Positions 1 through 6,473 of a DNA stretch of 9,849 bases are shown piece after piece. This DNA comes from an uncultured Oscillospiraceae bacterium. GTDB lineage: Bacteria; Bacillota; Clostridia; Oscillospirales; Oscillospiraceae. The position numbers and the translations under genes are program-made. The notes under the pieces are model-generated. The model did not search any database, was not told where the DNA came from, and was given only the letters and a program-made list of their open reading frames with translations. Position 1 is the first letter of the stretch, and each line of letters opens with the position of its first letter. The DNA lies in assembly GCA_934565415.1 (NCBI GenBank), contig CAKTHQ010000061.1, forward strand, positions 1 through 9,849, written 5' to 3'.

Positions 1-270
1 AGCTTCCAGGTAGAAATTGATCTGCCCAATATGCTCCGGCTTGAACTTTCCGATCTTCAATTCAATCGGCACAAGGCTTAATACGGCTGCCAGCACATGG
101 GGGGACAGACTGCCGGAAAAGTCCTGATTGCTCTTTTTTACCTTTTCCGCCGGCTTCTTTTTCGGCGGTGTGGATTTCCCGGTAGATTTTCCGGCAGGCT
201 TCCCGGAAGAAGCCTTCTTTTTTGCCCCTGCGGCGGCAAGCTCCGCCTGGGTTGTCTTCTTTTCTGCCAT
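1..270 (-). CDS. FtsK-like N-terminus joined in frame to a DUF1016/PDDEXK-like segment (3' end outside window)
   Basis: Ninety residues are visible before the left edge. The ATG at 270-268 has a good RBS (GGAGGAAACAAT just upstream) and lies 15 bases after the UppP-like gene, so the two are probably co-transcribed. Residues 1-50 are a Lys/Ala/Ser/Pro-rich, cytoplasmic-looking tail, and residues 55-66 (LSPHVLAAVLSL) look like the start of a membrane helix. That arrangement fits the N-terminus of a DNA translocase of the FtsK/SpoIIIE family. From about residue 67 the sequence reads VPIELKIGKFKPEH and then GQINFYLEA, which I recognise from memory as the DUF1016 (YhcG-type) PDDEXK nuclease core, with E70-x-K72 as the catalytic E-x-K. 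The Asp that normally precedes it would lie before the join and is absent. The whole could be a truncated ftsK fused to a nuclease fragment, an assembly chimera, or a single unfamiliar protein. That an ORF exists is clear; its identity is uncertain. Confidence 0.55.
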   Translation of the reverse strand, partial: MAEKKTTQAELAAAGAKKKASSGKPAGKSTGKSTPPKKKPAEKVKKSNQDFSGSLSPHVLAAVLSLVPIELKIGKFKPEHIGQINFYLEA

Positions 271-285
271 ATTGTTTCCTCCGAT

Positions 286-1116
286 TCAGGCAATGAGATT
301 CAGGAAAAAGGTAAACAGGGCCAGCCCCCAGCAGTAAAAGGCAAAAATGGAAAACCCTGCATTTTGCGTAATGTTTTTTAACAGCTTGATTCCAAAGAAC
401 GTGCCCGCAAAGGCTGCCACGGCAGTGGAAGCACAGACCAGCACCATCCGGAATGTCACATCCGCCAGACCGGCCGAAGCAATGCGCAGCACATCATGGA
501 CGCTGACGCACAGAAGAATCAGCATCGTTTCCAGCAGGGCATTCCCCAAGGCATAGTCCTTATCCACCCCGCATACGGAACTGACGGACATCATAGCCCC
601 CACGGCAGAAAATCCGGGCAGAATGCTGATTGCCCCGCCCAGGCCAATGAGCAGACCCTCTACCCGGGTCATGGTCCGGGCGTCCTTATTCCCGGTAGGC
701 AAAAACTGGGGGATGTACAGCAAGAGGCCGTTGAGCAGCAGGCAGATGGATACCGCCACCATACTGCTGCCCAGGAAAAAGAGCTTCCCATAAAACAGGT
801 AGGCCAGAAGAATTGGGACGGCCGTAGTCCGCAGCAGTCGGAAATCCATCAGGCTTTTGGTATCCAGAGGCCTGCGGCGCTTCCGCTTGGGGATCCGGGA
901 TAAGGCCAGCGCCCGGCGGATACGGGTCATGGTGCTCTTGGAATTCATGTACAGGGCAAGCATTACCGCCATATGCAGAAACAGCAGCATCAGGTTCCCG
1001 TCGATGGTGGTGCCGAAGATTTTTAGAAGCAGGATTCCGTGGGCCCGGGAAGAAACGGGCAGAACATCCGAAACACCTGTCAGAAATCCATACAGTAAGC
1101 TTTGCAGCCAATTCAT
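286..1116 (-). CDS. Divergent undecaprenyl-diphosphatase (UppP/BacA)-like membrane protein
   Basis: This is a 276-residue polytopic membrane protein, near the usual UppP length. UppP removes a phosphate from undecaprenyl diphosphate to recycle the lipid carrier for peptidoglycan. Motif I is recognisable at residues 19-27 (LPVSSRAHG), with the conserved His at 26. Motif II is at 166-174 (LPGFSAVGA). Key positions differ: the usual Q/E-GxTEF stretch before motif I is LTGVSDVL, with Asp17 at the usual Glu, and PGxSRSG has become PGFSAVG, losing the catalytic Arg. The protein belongs to the fold but may not be an active phosphatase. I chose the ATG at 1116 because AAAGGAGG lies 12 bases upstream; the open frame continues upstream to 1326, but the RBS itself would then be translated. 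A sigma-A-like promoter lies at 1155-1183. The FtsK-like ORF follows after 15 bases. Confidence 0.8.
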   Translation of the reverse strand: MNWLQSLLYGFLTGVSDVLPVSSRAHGILLLKIFGTTIDGNLMLLFLHMAVMLALYMNSKSTMTRIRRALALSRIPKRKRRRPLDTKSLMDFRLLRTTAVPILLAYLFYGKLFFLGSSMVAVSICLLLNGLLLYIPQFLPTGNKDARTMTRVEGLLIGLGGAISILPGFSAVGAMMSVSSVCGVDKDYALGNALLETMLILLCVSVHDVLRIASAGLADVTFRMVLVCASTAVAAFAGTFFGIKLLKNITQNAGFSIFAFYCWGLALFTFFLNLIA

Positions 1117-1154
1117 ATCCGGCCGTCTCCTCCTTTGCATAGTCGTTTCAGTAT

Positions 1155-1183
1155 ATAATAGCATAGTTTGTTCGTTTTTTCCA
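1155..1183 (-). promoter_or_regulatory. Sigma-A-like promoter of the uppP-like/ftsK-like unit
   Basis: The -35 box is TGGAAA (1183-1178, 4 of 6), the spacer is 17 bases, and the -10 box is TATTAT (1160-1155, 5 of 6) preceded by TGC, an extended -10 element. The predicted start near 1148 gives a leader of about 32 bases to the ATG at 1116. This separates the gene pair from the sporulation-specific spoIIIA operon upstream. Confidence 0.6.
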
Positions 1184-1214
1184 GTATTATTTTTCCGGAG
1201 ACGCAAAAAGGAGA

Positions 1215-1241
1215 CTTTTGCAAAAACGAATTCTGCAAAAG
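1215..1241. repeat. Inverted repeat between the hairpin array and the uppP promoter
   Basis: The arms CTTTTGCA (1215-1222) and TGCAAAAG (1234-1241) match perfectly across an 11-base loop that contains an EcoRI-like GAATTC. The element lies 25 bases from the hairpin array at 1267-1348 and may be the distal end of the same interspersed element. There is no U-run suggestive of a terminator on either strand. Confidence 0.45.
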
Positions 1242-1266
1242 CCCCGAAATAAAATTTTTTCTCTCT

Positions 1267-1348
1267 CGCCACGGCGATTTCACATGGCGGTACGCCATAT
1301 TTCTTACCGCGCAAGCGGTATTTCACCCGTCCGAAGGACGGATTTCAC
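1267..1348 (-). repeat. Array of four different short hairpins joined by a constant GTGAAAT linker
   Basis: Read on the minus strand just after the spoIIIAH stop, the stretch alternates linker and hairpin. GTGAAAT is followed by CCGTCC-TTC-GGACGG (1341-1327). A second GTGAAAT is followed by ACCGC-TTGC-GCGGT (1319-1306). AAGAAAT is followed by ATGGCG-TAC-CGCCAT (1298-1284). A last GTGAAAT is followed by CGCC-GT-GGCG (1276-1267). The stems share no sequence but each is perfectly self-complementary, while the 7-base linkers are nearly constant, so structure rather than stem sequence is kept. There is no U-tract, so it is not an ordinary terminator. It looks like an interspersed structured repeat of Clostridia; the family name is unknown to me. 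Confidence 0.75.
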
Positions 1349-1353
1349 TGTAT

Positions 1354-1923
1354 CTACTGCACCTCCACCACCCGGATGGTATCCAACGTATAGTCTGACT
1401 GTGCCATGACCACATCGGCGATTACTGCCACATCCTCCTGCTGCAGGCCCCCCTCCGGGGCGGCTACGGCTACGGAGATGCCGTCGCCGTTCATATAGGC
1501 CACACAGTCTGCGTAGCCCTTGGCAATAATCAGGCTCTCAATCTGGGCTTCGCTGAGGGCCGTCTGCACAATGTCCTCCAAGTCCTGGCTGGCCTCCGCC
1601 TCTTTGGTCCCGGTTCCCGTACCGGTTTCGGAATAGGCGGCGGCCTCCTGCAGCAGGTGGATGGCATCGTCCCGGGCCTGCTGGCGGGACAGGCGGACAG
1701 CGGCAAAGTAGTTCCCGGCAGTATCCACATCCTCCCCGGACATGACGGCAGACATATCCTCCGATAATTCCAGGGTATCCTCTCCCATCACTTTTTCCGC
1801 ATCCAGATTTTCCGTCAGGGATTGGGTGGTCTGTTCCTTGGCATAGAGCCAGTTCACATAAATCCCGGCACAGACCGTCACCAAAACCGCTGCCGCAATC
1901 AGGTTCTTCTTCCAAATTTTCAC
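1354..1923 (-). CDS. spoIIIAH: Stage III sporulation protein AH (SpoIIIAH)
   Basis: The product has 189 residues. One membrane helix lies at about residues 8-28, followed by a charged linker rich in Glu/Asp and Thr/Gly, then a C-terminal domain from about residue 75 of the ring-building type related to YscJ/FliF. In sporulation the mother-cell protein SpoIIIAH binds forespore SpoIIQ across the intermembrane space to form the core of the feeding channel. The ending SDYTLDTIRVVEV fits the family. The start is GTG at 1923-1921, with TAAGGGGG as RBS about seven bases upstream. This RBS overlaps the spoIIIAG stop, so the two are probably translationally coupled (12-base gap). It is the last gene of the operon; the hairpin array begins six bases after its stop. 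Confidence 0.92.
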   Translation of the reverse strand: MKIWKKNLIAAAVLVTVCAGIYVNWLYAKEQTTQSLTENLDAEKVMGEDTLELSEDMSAVMSGEDVDTAGNYFAAVRLSRQQARDDAIHLLQEAAAYSETGTGTGTKEAEASQDLEDIVQTALSEAQIESLIIAKGYADCVAYMNGDGISVAVAAPEGGLQQEDVAVIADVVMAQSDYTLDTIRVVEVQ

Positions 1924-1935
1924 AAAAATGCCCCC

Positions 1936-2427
1936 TTACTTCATTTTGAGTACTACAATTCGATTACTGCTTAGCCCGGTTGCACCGGACACCGCTTCAA
2001 CGACCCTGAGCCTGACCTGGGGATCTGCCCCGCCCTGACACACCACAATGGCGCCCCGGTAGGCCGGTGCCTCTCTCTGACGGACCAGGCCGGACTGCTG
2101 GCGTGTGCCGTCGGAGGTTAGAATGGTCTGCGTCCGCTGCTCCTGCCGCCCCTCTTGGTTCACCCTGGTTTCATCGGCCTGATATACCGTTTTTTCTCCC
2201 ACATCCTCGGTCAGAAGTACCCTGGTTTCCCCCGCTCCCTCTACCTGAGACAGGATCTTCTCCAGCTGCTGGCCCAGTGTTTCCGCCTGGACCGGAGCCG
2301 GGGCTGCAGCCTGCGTCTTTTGCTTCTTCTGCGGCCAAAGCATAAGAACAAGCCCCAAAAGCAGCACCAAAAGGACCGCTCCGTTCTTTTTTAAGACCAA
2401 TTTCAGCTTTTCTATGGCTCCATCCAC
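1936..2427 (-). CDS. spoIIIAG: Stage III sporulation protein AG (SpoIIIAG)
   Basis: The product has 163 residues: a short cytoplasmic N-terminus, one membrane helix at about residues 16-31, an Ala/Pro/Gln linker, then the soluble ring-forming domain. Typical signatures are LEKILSQVEGAGETRVLLTE (55-74) and a C-terminal YRGAIVVCQGG (123-133) plus VVEAVSGATGLSSNRI (142-157). SpoIIIAG forms a large ring on the mother-cell side of the SpoIIIA-Q complex. The start is GTG at 2427-2425, chosen because AAGGAGG lies seven bases upstream inside the end of spoIIIAF. The genes overlap by 16 bases, which implies coupled translation. The open frame runs further upstream, but that stretch is a shadow of spoIIIAF. 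Confidence 0.92.
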   Translation of the reverse strand: MDGAIEKLKLVLKKNGAVLLVLLLGLVLMLWPQKKQKTQAAAPAPVQAETLGQQLEKILSQVEGAGETRVLLTEDVGEKTVYQADETRVNQEGRQEQRTQTILTSDGTRQQSGLVRQREAPAYRGAIVVCQGGADPQVRLRVVEAVSGATGLSSNRIVVLKMK

Positions 2428-2876
2428 CGCACCGCCTCCTTGGGAATTCCCAGCGTCCTTATAAGGGCCTGTTCCAATGCCTGCTTCTGGAAAGCGGTTG
2501 GACTTCCGGATAGCTGCACTCCCGTGGGGATTCCTTTTTCGGAAAGCTCCACTGCCGCCCGCAATTCCAAGCCCAGCTCTGCCGCTTTGTCCAAAATATA
2601 TGTTTCCAGCCCCTTCTTTATGCCCGCCTGTTGGTTTTGAAATGCGTAGCGCTCTCCTTCCGCTGCAGCCTCCGCCGCTTCCGCCCGCCAGCTTTCTCCA
2701 AAGGTGCCGATATCCGGAAGCGACAGCTTTCCCATGGGTCCCAAAACCGTCAGCAATAAAAACAGGCCGCAAAGCACCTTCATCACCTGCCCTGTCGGGC
2801 CGTCCCGGGTTAATTGCGTCAGAATTCCGCAGACAATTGCCCCGGCACACAGCCGCAGCACAAAGGCCGCCGCCAT
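2412..2876 (-). CDS. spoIIIAF: Stage III sporulation protein AF (SpoIIIAF)
   Basis: The product has 154 residues, with two membrane helices near the N-terminus (about residues 5-22 and 31-48) and a soluble C-terminal domain. That domain contains TGVQLSGSPTAFQKQAL and ends in a short basic/acidic tail. SpoIIIAF is an outer-ring component of the mother-cell channel complex and is one of the less conserved members, so identification rests on topology, length and operon position as well as sequence. The ATG at 2876-2874 shares its A with the last base of the spoIIIAE stop (TAATG), so translation is probably reinitiated; a GGGGGG run upstream is a weak RBS. Its end overlaps the start of spoIIIAG. 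Confidence 0.88.
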   Translation of the reverse strand: MAAAFVLRLCAGAIVCGILTQLTRDGPTGQVMKVLCGLFLLLTVLGPMGKLSLPDIGTFGESWRAEAAEAAAEGERYAFQNQQAGIKKGLETYILDKAAELGLELRAAVELSEKGIPTGVQLSGSPTAFQKQALEQALIRTLGIPKEAVRWMEP

Positions 2877-3913
2877 TAGGAAGCCCCCCGGAGAAAACAA
2901 ACCGTAGTAATCAGGCTCATGACGCACATGGCACCTGTCATACCCAAAAGCATCCGCATTACCTCTCCAAAATCTCCGATAACCGAGGATACCGCCTTGG
3001 GGGCAAACATAGAGGCAAAGCCTCCGGCAGTCTTCAGCATCAGATACTGAATTCCCAGGCGGCAGAAGGGCTCCAAAAATACCGCCAGTACCGCCAGAAT
3101 TCCATAGATGCCCATGGCTCCCCGGATGGTTCCGGCTCCCGCCAGCACCGCCTCCGAGGCCTCGGACAAAACCCCGCCCACCACTGGCACCAGGGTGCCG
3201 AAGGCTGCCCGTATTGCCTTGAGCGCCGCAGCATCCACGCTGCCGGTTACCACCCCGGTAATCCCCAGGTAAGCCGTAAATAGGGACAGGATGGTTTTCA
3301 GGCACCACAGCAGCATCCCCTTTACGGTTTCTTTCAGGCCTTTCAGCACCTCGCTTTCCAGCGCAGCACCGGAAACCGCCGCAGCCAGGAAAAAATACTG
3401 CACCGGGATCAGAAGCTTCACAAGCAGCCCGCTGAGCACCGCATTAAATGCGGCGGACCCCGTATACAAAGCCACGGCCGAGGTACTGCCCCCCTGGGCG
3501 GCCAAAGCGGCAGTCATGGCAGGCAGCAATAGCTTTTCGTATTCACTGAGGTTTGTTACCGTCTCCTCCCCCAAGCGGATCATAGCCCCGGTAGAAGAGG
3601 CCAGCAGCACCGCCACGGTCACGGCTCCCACCAGATCCACCGTCTTTTTCTCCGGACCGGTGTCAGTCCGGACCAGGCTTGTAAGCAGGCACACCGCCCC
3701 AATGGACCCTACCGCCGCCAGGCCTTTGTAAAAATGCGGGGTGAGAATGGGCAGCAGATCTTTCAGAATTTCAAGAAGCGCCTGCCCAAAATCCTTGGTC
3801 TCGGCAGGCATCAGCTTGGCTCCCGCCTCCGGAACAGCCGGCGCCGCCAGCTCTGCACGGACCGGTACCACCAGAACGGCACACAGGAGCAAAACAAATA
3901 ACAGTCTTCTCAT
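2876..3913 (-). CDS. spoIIIAE: Stage III sporulation protein AE (SpoIIIAE)
   Basis: The product has 345 residues. A signal-peptide-like segment (MRRLLFVLLLCAVLVVPVRA, 1-20) precedes about seven hydrophobic helices between residue 64 and the C-terminus. This matches the family topology of a cleaved leader followed by a multi-pass membrane domain. SpoIIIAE is a core polytopic component of the mother-cell channel. Recognisable conserved stretches include a helix with SLFTAYLGITG (210-220), the SVDAAALKAIR segment (225-235) and PVVGGVLSEASEAV (243-256). The ATG at 3913-3911 overlaps the spoIIIAD stop (ATGA). The RBS is weak and distant (AGGAG about 14 bases upstream), so translation is probably coupled to spoIIIAD. 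Confidence 0.95.
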   Translation of the reverse strand: MRRLLFVLLLCAVLVVPVRAELAAPAVPEAGAKLMPAETKDFGQALLEILKDLLPILTPHFYKGLAAVGSIGAVCLLTSLVRTDTGPEKKTVDLVGAVTVAVLLASSTGAMIRLGEETVTNLSEYEKLLLPAMTAALAAQGGSTSAVALYTGSAAFNAVLSGLLVKLLIPVQYFFLAAAVSGAALESEVLKGLKETVKGMLLWCLKTILSLFTAYLGITGVVTGSVDAAALKAIRAAFGTLVPVVGGVLSEASEAVLAGAGTIRGAMGIYGILAVLAVFLEPFCRLGIQYLMLKTAGGFASMFAPKAVSSVIGDFGEVMRMLLGMTGAMCVMSLITTVCFLRGAS

Positions 3914-4302
3914 GAAGCACTCACCATCTCCTGTATAAAGCCTATCAGCTTTTCCAACATGGGTATGCTCAGGCAGAGCATAGCCGCCGTGCCCATAAGC
4001 CGCAGCGCTTTGCCCAGGGCCCCATTGCCGCCGTCGGTGCAGATACAGGCGGCTATCTCTGCGGTAAGGCCTACGCCGGCAGCCTTCAGCAATATTGTCA
4101 GGCTGTTCCCATCCAGTCCGCCCAGGTCCTCCAGATCCCGAAAAAGGGTAACCACCGGTTCCAGAAGGCGTAGCGCCCCCAGCAGCACCATAGCGCAGGC
4201 AGCCATGCCAAGCAGCACGCCAATGTCCTTTTGCTGCCGCAGCTGGGCGGAAAGAACCAGAGCCACCAGGCTCAGGGCCGCACATTTCCAAAAGTATTCC
4301 AT
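3910..4302 (-). CDS. spoIIIAD: Stage III sporulation protein AD (SpoIIIAD)
   Basis: The product has 130 residues and is almost entirely hydrophobic, with about four membrane helices. It carries the short charged LRQQKDIGVLLGMAACAMVL region (residues 21-40) characteristic of the family, and a central GVGLTAEIAACICTDGGNGA (76-95) that is highly typical of SpoIIIAD. With SpoIIIAC it forms the small integral-membrane part of the channel complex in the mother-cell membrane. The ATG at 4302-4300 overlaps the spoIIIAC stop by one base (TGATG), and its end overlaps the spoIIIAE start. Confidence 0.95.
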   Translation of the reverse strand: MEYFWKCAALSLVALVLSAQLRQQKDIGVLLGMAACAMVLLGALRLLEPVVTLFRDLEDLGGLDGNSLTILLKAAGVGLTAEIAACICTDGGNGALGKALRLMGTAAMLCLSIPMLEKLIGFIQEMVSAS

Positions 4303-4496
4303 CAGAATTCGAACAGGGTCTTCACCAGGTCAAACAGCTCCGCTATTTTCTGGGCCACCATCATCAGTACCACGACGAGACCCGCCAGGCTTGTCATTGT
4401 GGCCTGCTCCTCCCGGCCGGAACGGGAAAGAACCTGATTCAGAATGGATACAATGATGCCGATGGCGGCAATTTTAAATACCAGATCAATATCCAT
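4302..4496 (-). CDS. spoIIIAC: Stage III sporulation protein AC (SpoIIIAC)
   Basis: The product is a 64-residue membrane protein with two helices (about residues 6-23 and 35-56) joined by the conserved polar loop containing SRSGREEQATM. Length and loop are as expected for SpoIIIAC, a small subunit of the SpoIIIA channel. The ATG at 4496-4494 lies two bases after the spoIIIAB stop. No clear Shine-Dalgarno lies in front of it (the upstream bases are CTG repeats), so it probably depends on translation of spoIIIAB. Confidence 0.93.
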   Translation of the reverse strand: MDIDLVFKIAAIGIIVSILNQVLSRSGREEQATMTSLAGLVVVLMMVAQKIAELFDLVKTLFEF

Positions 4497-4498
4497 GG

Positions 4499-5011
4499 TC
4501 ACAGCAGCAGCACGGCCAGAGCTGCCCCGGCGCACAGCCCCAAGGTCCGGTAGCCTCGCAGACGGATATCCTGATCCTGCCGGATAGCGGACAACTCCCG
4601 GCGGCAAAGAGCCTTGGCTGACGCAATGGTTTGCAGCTGTCCCTCCAGATCAAAACGGCCCAGGGATCTGGCAAGAAGCTGCAAAACCCGCTTGACATTT
4701 ACCGGCAGTTCCCGGTCCTCCCGGAGAAGAATACGCAGGCAATCCTCTGCCTGGGGCTCCTGCTGGTCCCGAAGGGCCTTGTACAGCGCAGCAAAGAGCT
4801 TTCCCAGGCTTCCCCGGTTCCGTCTGGCAATTCCCTTGCACAGCTGGGGCAGCGGCGTCAGGCGGCAGCGAAGCTCTCCTTCCATATTTTCCAGGATATT
4901 CATGGTCTGATGCAGCAGCGCCTCCTGCCGGAGGGTCTCCCGGGCCATGGAAAAGCCGAAGCCTCCGCAGCCCACCACCACCAGCACCGCACCGATCCAT
5001 TTGTAGGTCAT
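4499..5011 (-). CDS. spoIIIAB: Stage III sporulation protein AB (SpoIIIAB)
   Basis: The product has 170 residues: an N-terminal membrane helix (about 5-21), a long helical soluble region, and a C-terminal hydrophobic helix (about 154-170). The soluble region carries the family hallmark LARSLGRFDLEGQ (113-125). SpoIIIAB has a fold related to GspF-type platform proteins and is thought to work with the ATPase SpoIIIAA in assembly of, or transport through, the channel. The ATG at 5011-5009 overlaps the spoIIIAA stop (ATGA), with AAAGGATGG as the RBS within the end of spoIIIAA. Confidence 0.94.
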   Translation of the reverse strand: MTYKWIGAVLVVVGCGGFGFSMARETLRQEALLHQTMNILENMEGELRCRLTPLPQLCKGIARRNRGSLGKLFAALYKALRDQQEPQAEDCLRILLREDRELPVNVKRVLQLLARSLGRFDLEGQLQTIASAKALCRRELSAIRQDQDIRLRGYRTLGLCAGAALAVLLL

Positions 5012-5835
5012 GGTTCCATCCTTTCCAAGTGAAATGACTTGTCCTTGTGCAAAATCAGCAGGGTTTCAAAGGCCCCCAAATCCACAAGGCCCCGGTAAAC
5101 GGGTCTGCGGAGAAGATCCTCCCGGGAAAGGGCGTGGGCAGTGGCCAGCAGCTTCACCCCGCAGCCCACGGCCAGCGTAATCGCCTGGGTATCTTCTTTG
5201 GCTGTAATCTCATCCAGAGCAATATACTCCGGCCCCATGGTTCGCAGAACCATGGGAATGCCCAGTGCTTTGGGGCAGCCGGACAGTACATCCAGCCCCG
5301 GCCCCCGGGAAAACCCAGGCGGAAACAGCTCCTGCCGCTCGTCCACCACCGCCACCTGATTCTGCCGGGAAAGCGCCCGGGACAGGCATCGCAGCAAAGT
5401 GGTTTTTCCCCAGCCCGGCGGACCCAGAATCAGCGTAGAGCCCCAGTTTTTTGAGTCCGTTCCCAGTTTGCAGGGAATGTCCCTGGCCAGGCGAATGCAG
5501 ACAGAGGAGAGGCTTCCGTATCCTGTAATCTTTCCGGCTTTCAAAATCGTCTCCCCGCAAACGCCCATCCGGTGGCCCCCCTGCAGGGTCAGGTAGCCGG
5601 AGGACAGACTGTCTGATGCCCACGGGGAATAGGCCGTAGCGGCATTGAGGCAGTATTGCAGCTCTTTTTGCGCCACCTTTCCCGGCAGCGCCCAGGTCCG
5701 CTCATCAAACACAAGCCAGGGAGCCTGTCCCTCCCGGAGCCGCAGCTCCCGCAGATCAAGCCTGCCTGTTTCATCCACCCTTTCCCGAAGTCCGGCGGGA
5801 AGAATCCCCAAAAAAGAACCCCAGTCGCATTCCAT
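5008..5835 (-). CDS. spoIIIAA: Stage III sporulation protein AA (SpoIIIAA), ATPase
   Basis: The product has 275 residues and is a secretion-ATPase-like protein of the mother cell whose ATPase activity supports channel function. Walker A is GPPGWGKT at residues 138-145 and the Walker B-like YIALDE is at 194-199. The conserved GGHRMGVCGE region lies near residue 88 and VVDERQELFP near 164. I chose the ATG at 5835-5833 because AAAGGGGG lies seven bases upstream and homologues begin just before the ILPAGLRERV-type segment. An in-frame ATG at 5946 would add 37 residues with no RBS and would run through the upstream terminator. It is the first gene of the operon, behind a sigma-E-like promoter. Confidence 0.95.
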   Translation of the reverse strand: MECDWGSFLGILPAGLRERVDETGRLDLRELRLREGQAPWLVFDERTWALPGKVAQKELQYCLNAATAYSPWASDSLSSGYLTLQGGHRMGVCGETILKAGKITGYGSLSSVCIRLARDIPCKLGTDSKNWGSTLILGPPGWGKTTLLRCLSRALSRQNQVAVVDERQELFPPGFSRGPGLDVLSGCPKALGIPMVLRTMGPEYIALDEITAKEDTQAITLAVGCGVKLLATAHALSREDLLRRPVYRGLVDLGAFETLLILHKDKSFHLERMEP

Positions 5836-5855
5836 CCTGCCGCCCCCTTTGTGGC

Positions 5856-5884
5856 ACTGTATGCGACGGAAGTTAAAATCATAC
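5856..5884 (-). promoter_or_regulatory. Sigma-E-like promoter of the spoIIIA operon
   Basis: The -10 box CATACAGT (5863-5856) matches seven of eight positions of the mother-cell sigma-E consensus CATACAHT. The -35 region GTATGAT (5884-5878) is a looser match, and the spacer is 14 bases as expected. spoIIIA is a classic sigma-E target. The predicted start near 5849 would leave only about 14 bases of leader, placing the RBS almost at the 5' end, which is the one weak point. Confidence 0.55.
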
Positions 5885-5890
5885 CAACGC

Positions 5891-5924
5891 AAAAAAGCCC
5901 GGGCCCCTGTGTCAGGGGTCCGGG
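5891..5924 (-). terminator. Intrinsic terminator after the hybrid histidine kinase remnant
   Basis: On the minus strand a 12-base stem (one mismatch) CCCGGACCCCTG / CAGGGGCCCGGG with an ACA loop is followed by CTTTTTT (5897-5891). It begins 11 bases after the natural stop of the degraded kinase gene. It insulates the sigma-E promoter at 5856-5884 from upstream transcription. Confidence 0.85.
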
Positions 5925-5935
5925 TGTCCGGAGAT

Positions 5936-6451
5936 TTATCCTGCATGATCGGAAAGGAAGCTATGCAGGACCTTTTTCAAAGATGCCATTTCTACGGGCT
6001 TTGTCAGCACGGCATCAATGCCGGCCTGGACCCATTTTTCGCTTTTTTAGCTGAGCACATCCGCCGTCAGGGCAATGATCGGAATCCGTTTCCCCTCTGG
6101 CCGGTGGGAAGCCCGGATATGTCTGGCAGCCTCATAGCCGTCCAGCTCCGGCATCATCAGGTCGGTCAGCACCATGTCAACGGCACCGGGAGATGCCGTT
6201 TCGAAGGACTCCGCCAATTGTTTCCCGTTGTTCATCATAGTAACCTGGGCCCCCAGCTGGGCAAACTGCAATTGCAGAATTTCCGCATTCAGCTCGTTGT
6301 CCTCCGCAGCAAGGATATGCTTCCCCGCCAGAAAAGCGTCCGGTTCTCCTGCTTCCGATTCCGGCGCAGCTTCTTTTGCCGGGGGGAAGGTCAGCTCAAC
6401 CTCCACACTTGTGCCCTGATTCTTTTTGCTGTCTACGGTGATGGTACCACC
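5936..6451 (-). pseudogene. Remnant of a hybrid sensor histidine kinase (kinase tail plus receiver domain)
   Basis: The readable part starts with GGTITVDSKKNQGTSVEVEL, the last strands of a HATPase_c kinase domain. A linker follows, and then a receiver domain with AAEDNELNAEI (acidic pocket), VLTDLMMPELDG (the phospho-accepting Asp in TDLMMP) and ALTAD (conserved Thr). The frame is interrupted by TAA at 6049-6047 directly after ADVLS. It then continues in the same frame as KSEKWVQAGIDAVLTKPVEM, including the conserved Lys of TKP, to the natural stop at 5938-5936. A single base change from CAA would explain the stop. The 5' part (sensor, dimerisation domain and most of the ATPase) is missing at the junction with the aminopeptidase gene. 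No start or RBS is visible. It is a decayed gene. Confidence 0.85.
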
Positions 6452-6473
6452 GCCCCATTGGGGCGGCCTTTCT
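6450..6473 (-). terminator. Aminopeptidase terminator, apparently cut at its 3' arm
   Basis: Right after the aminopeptidase stop the minus strand reads AGAAAGG and then the perfect 7-base hairpin CCGCCCC-AAT-GGGGCGG. A complete terminator would be expected to continue with CCTTTCT and a U-run, mirroring the A-rich 5' side. Instead the sequence changes to TGGTACCATC, which is kinase coding sequence. The hairpin probably terminates poorly now, and transcripts may run on to the terminator at 5891-5924. Confidence 0.5.

Noticed and set aside
1117..1326. N-terminal extension of the UppP-like ORF upstream of 1116
   Set aside because: The extension translates the RBS, the promoter and the hairpin repeats, so it is not protein-coding.
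1267..1348. CRISPR array
   Set aside because: The constant unit is only 7 bases and the intervening sequences are self-complementary hairpins of 10-15 bases. Neither fits repeats and spacers, and no cas genes are seen.
2067..4910. Long open frames on the plus strand opposite spoIIIA genes (up to 268 codons)
   Set aside because: They are antisense to well-recognised spoIIIA genes, have no RBS, and encode Pro/Arg/Ser-rich sequence typical of GC-rich shadow frames.
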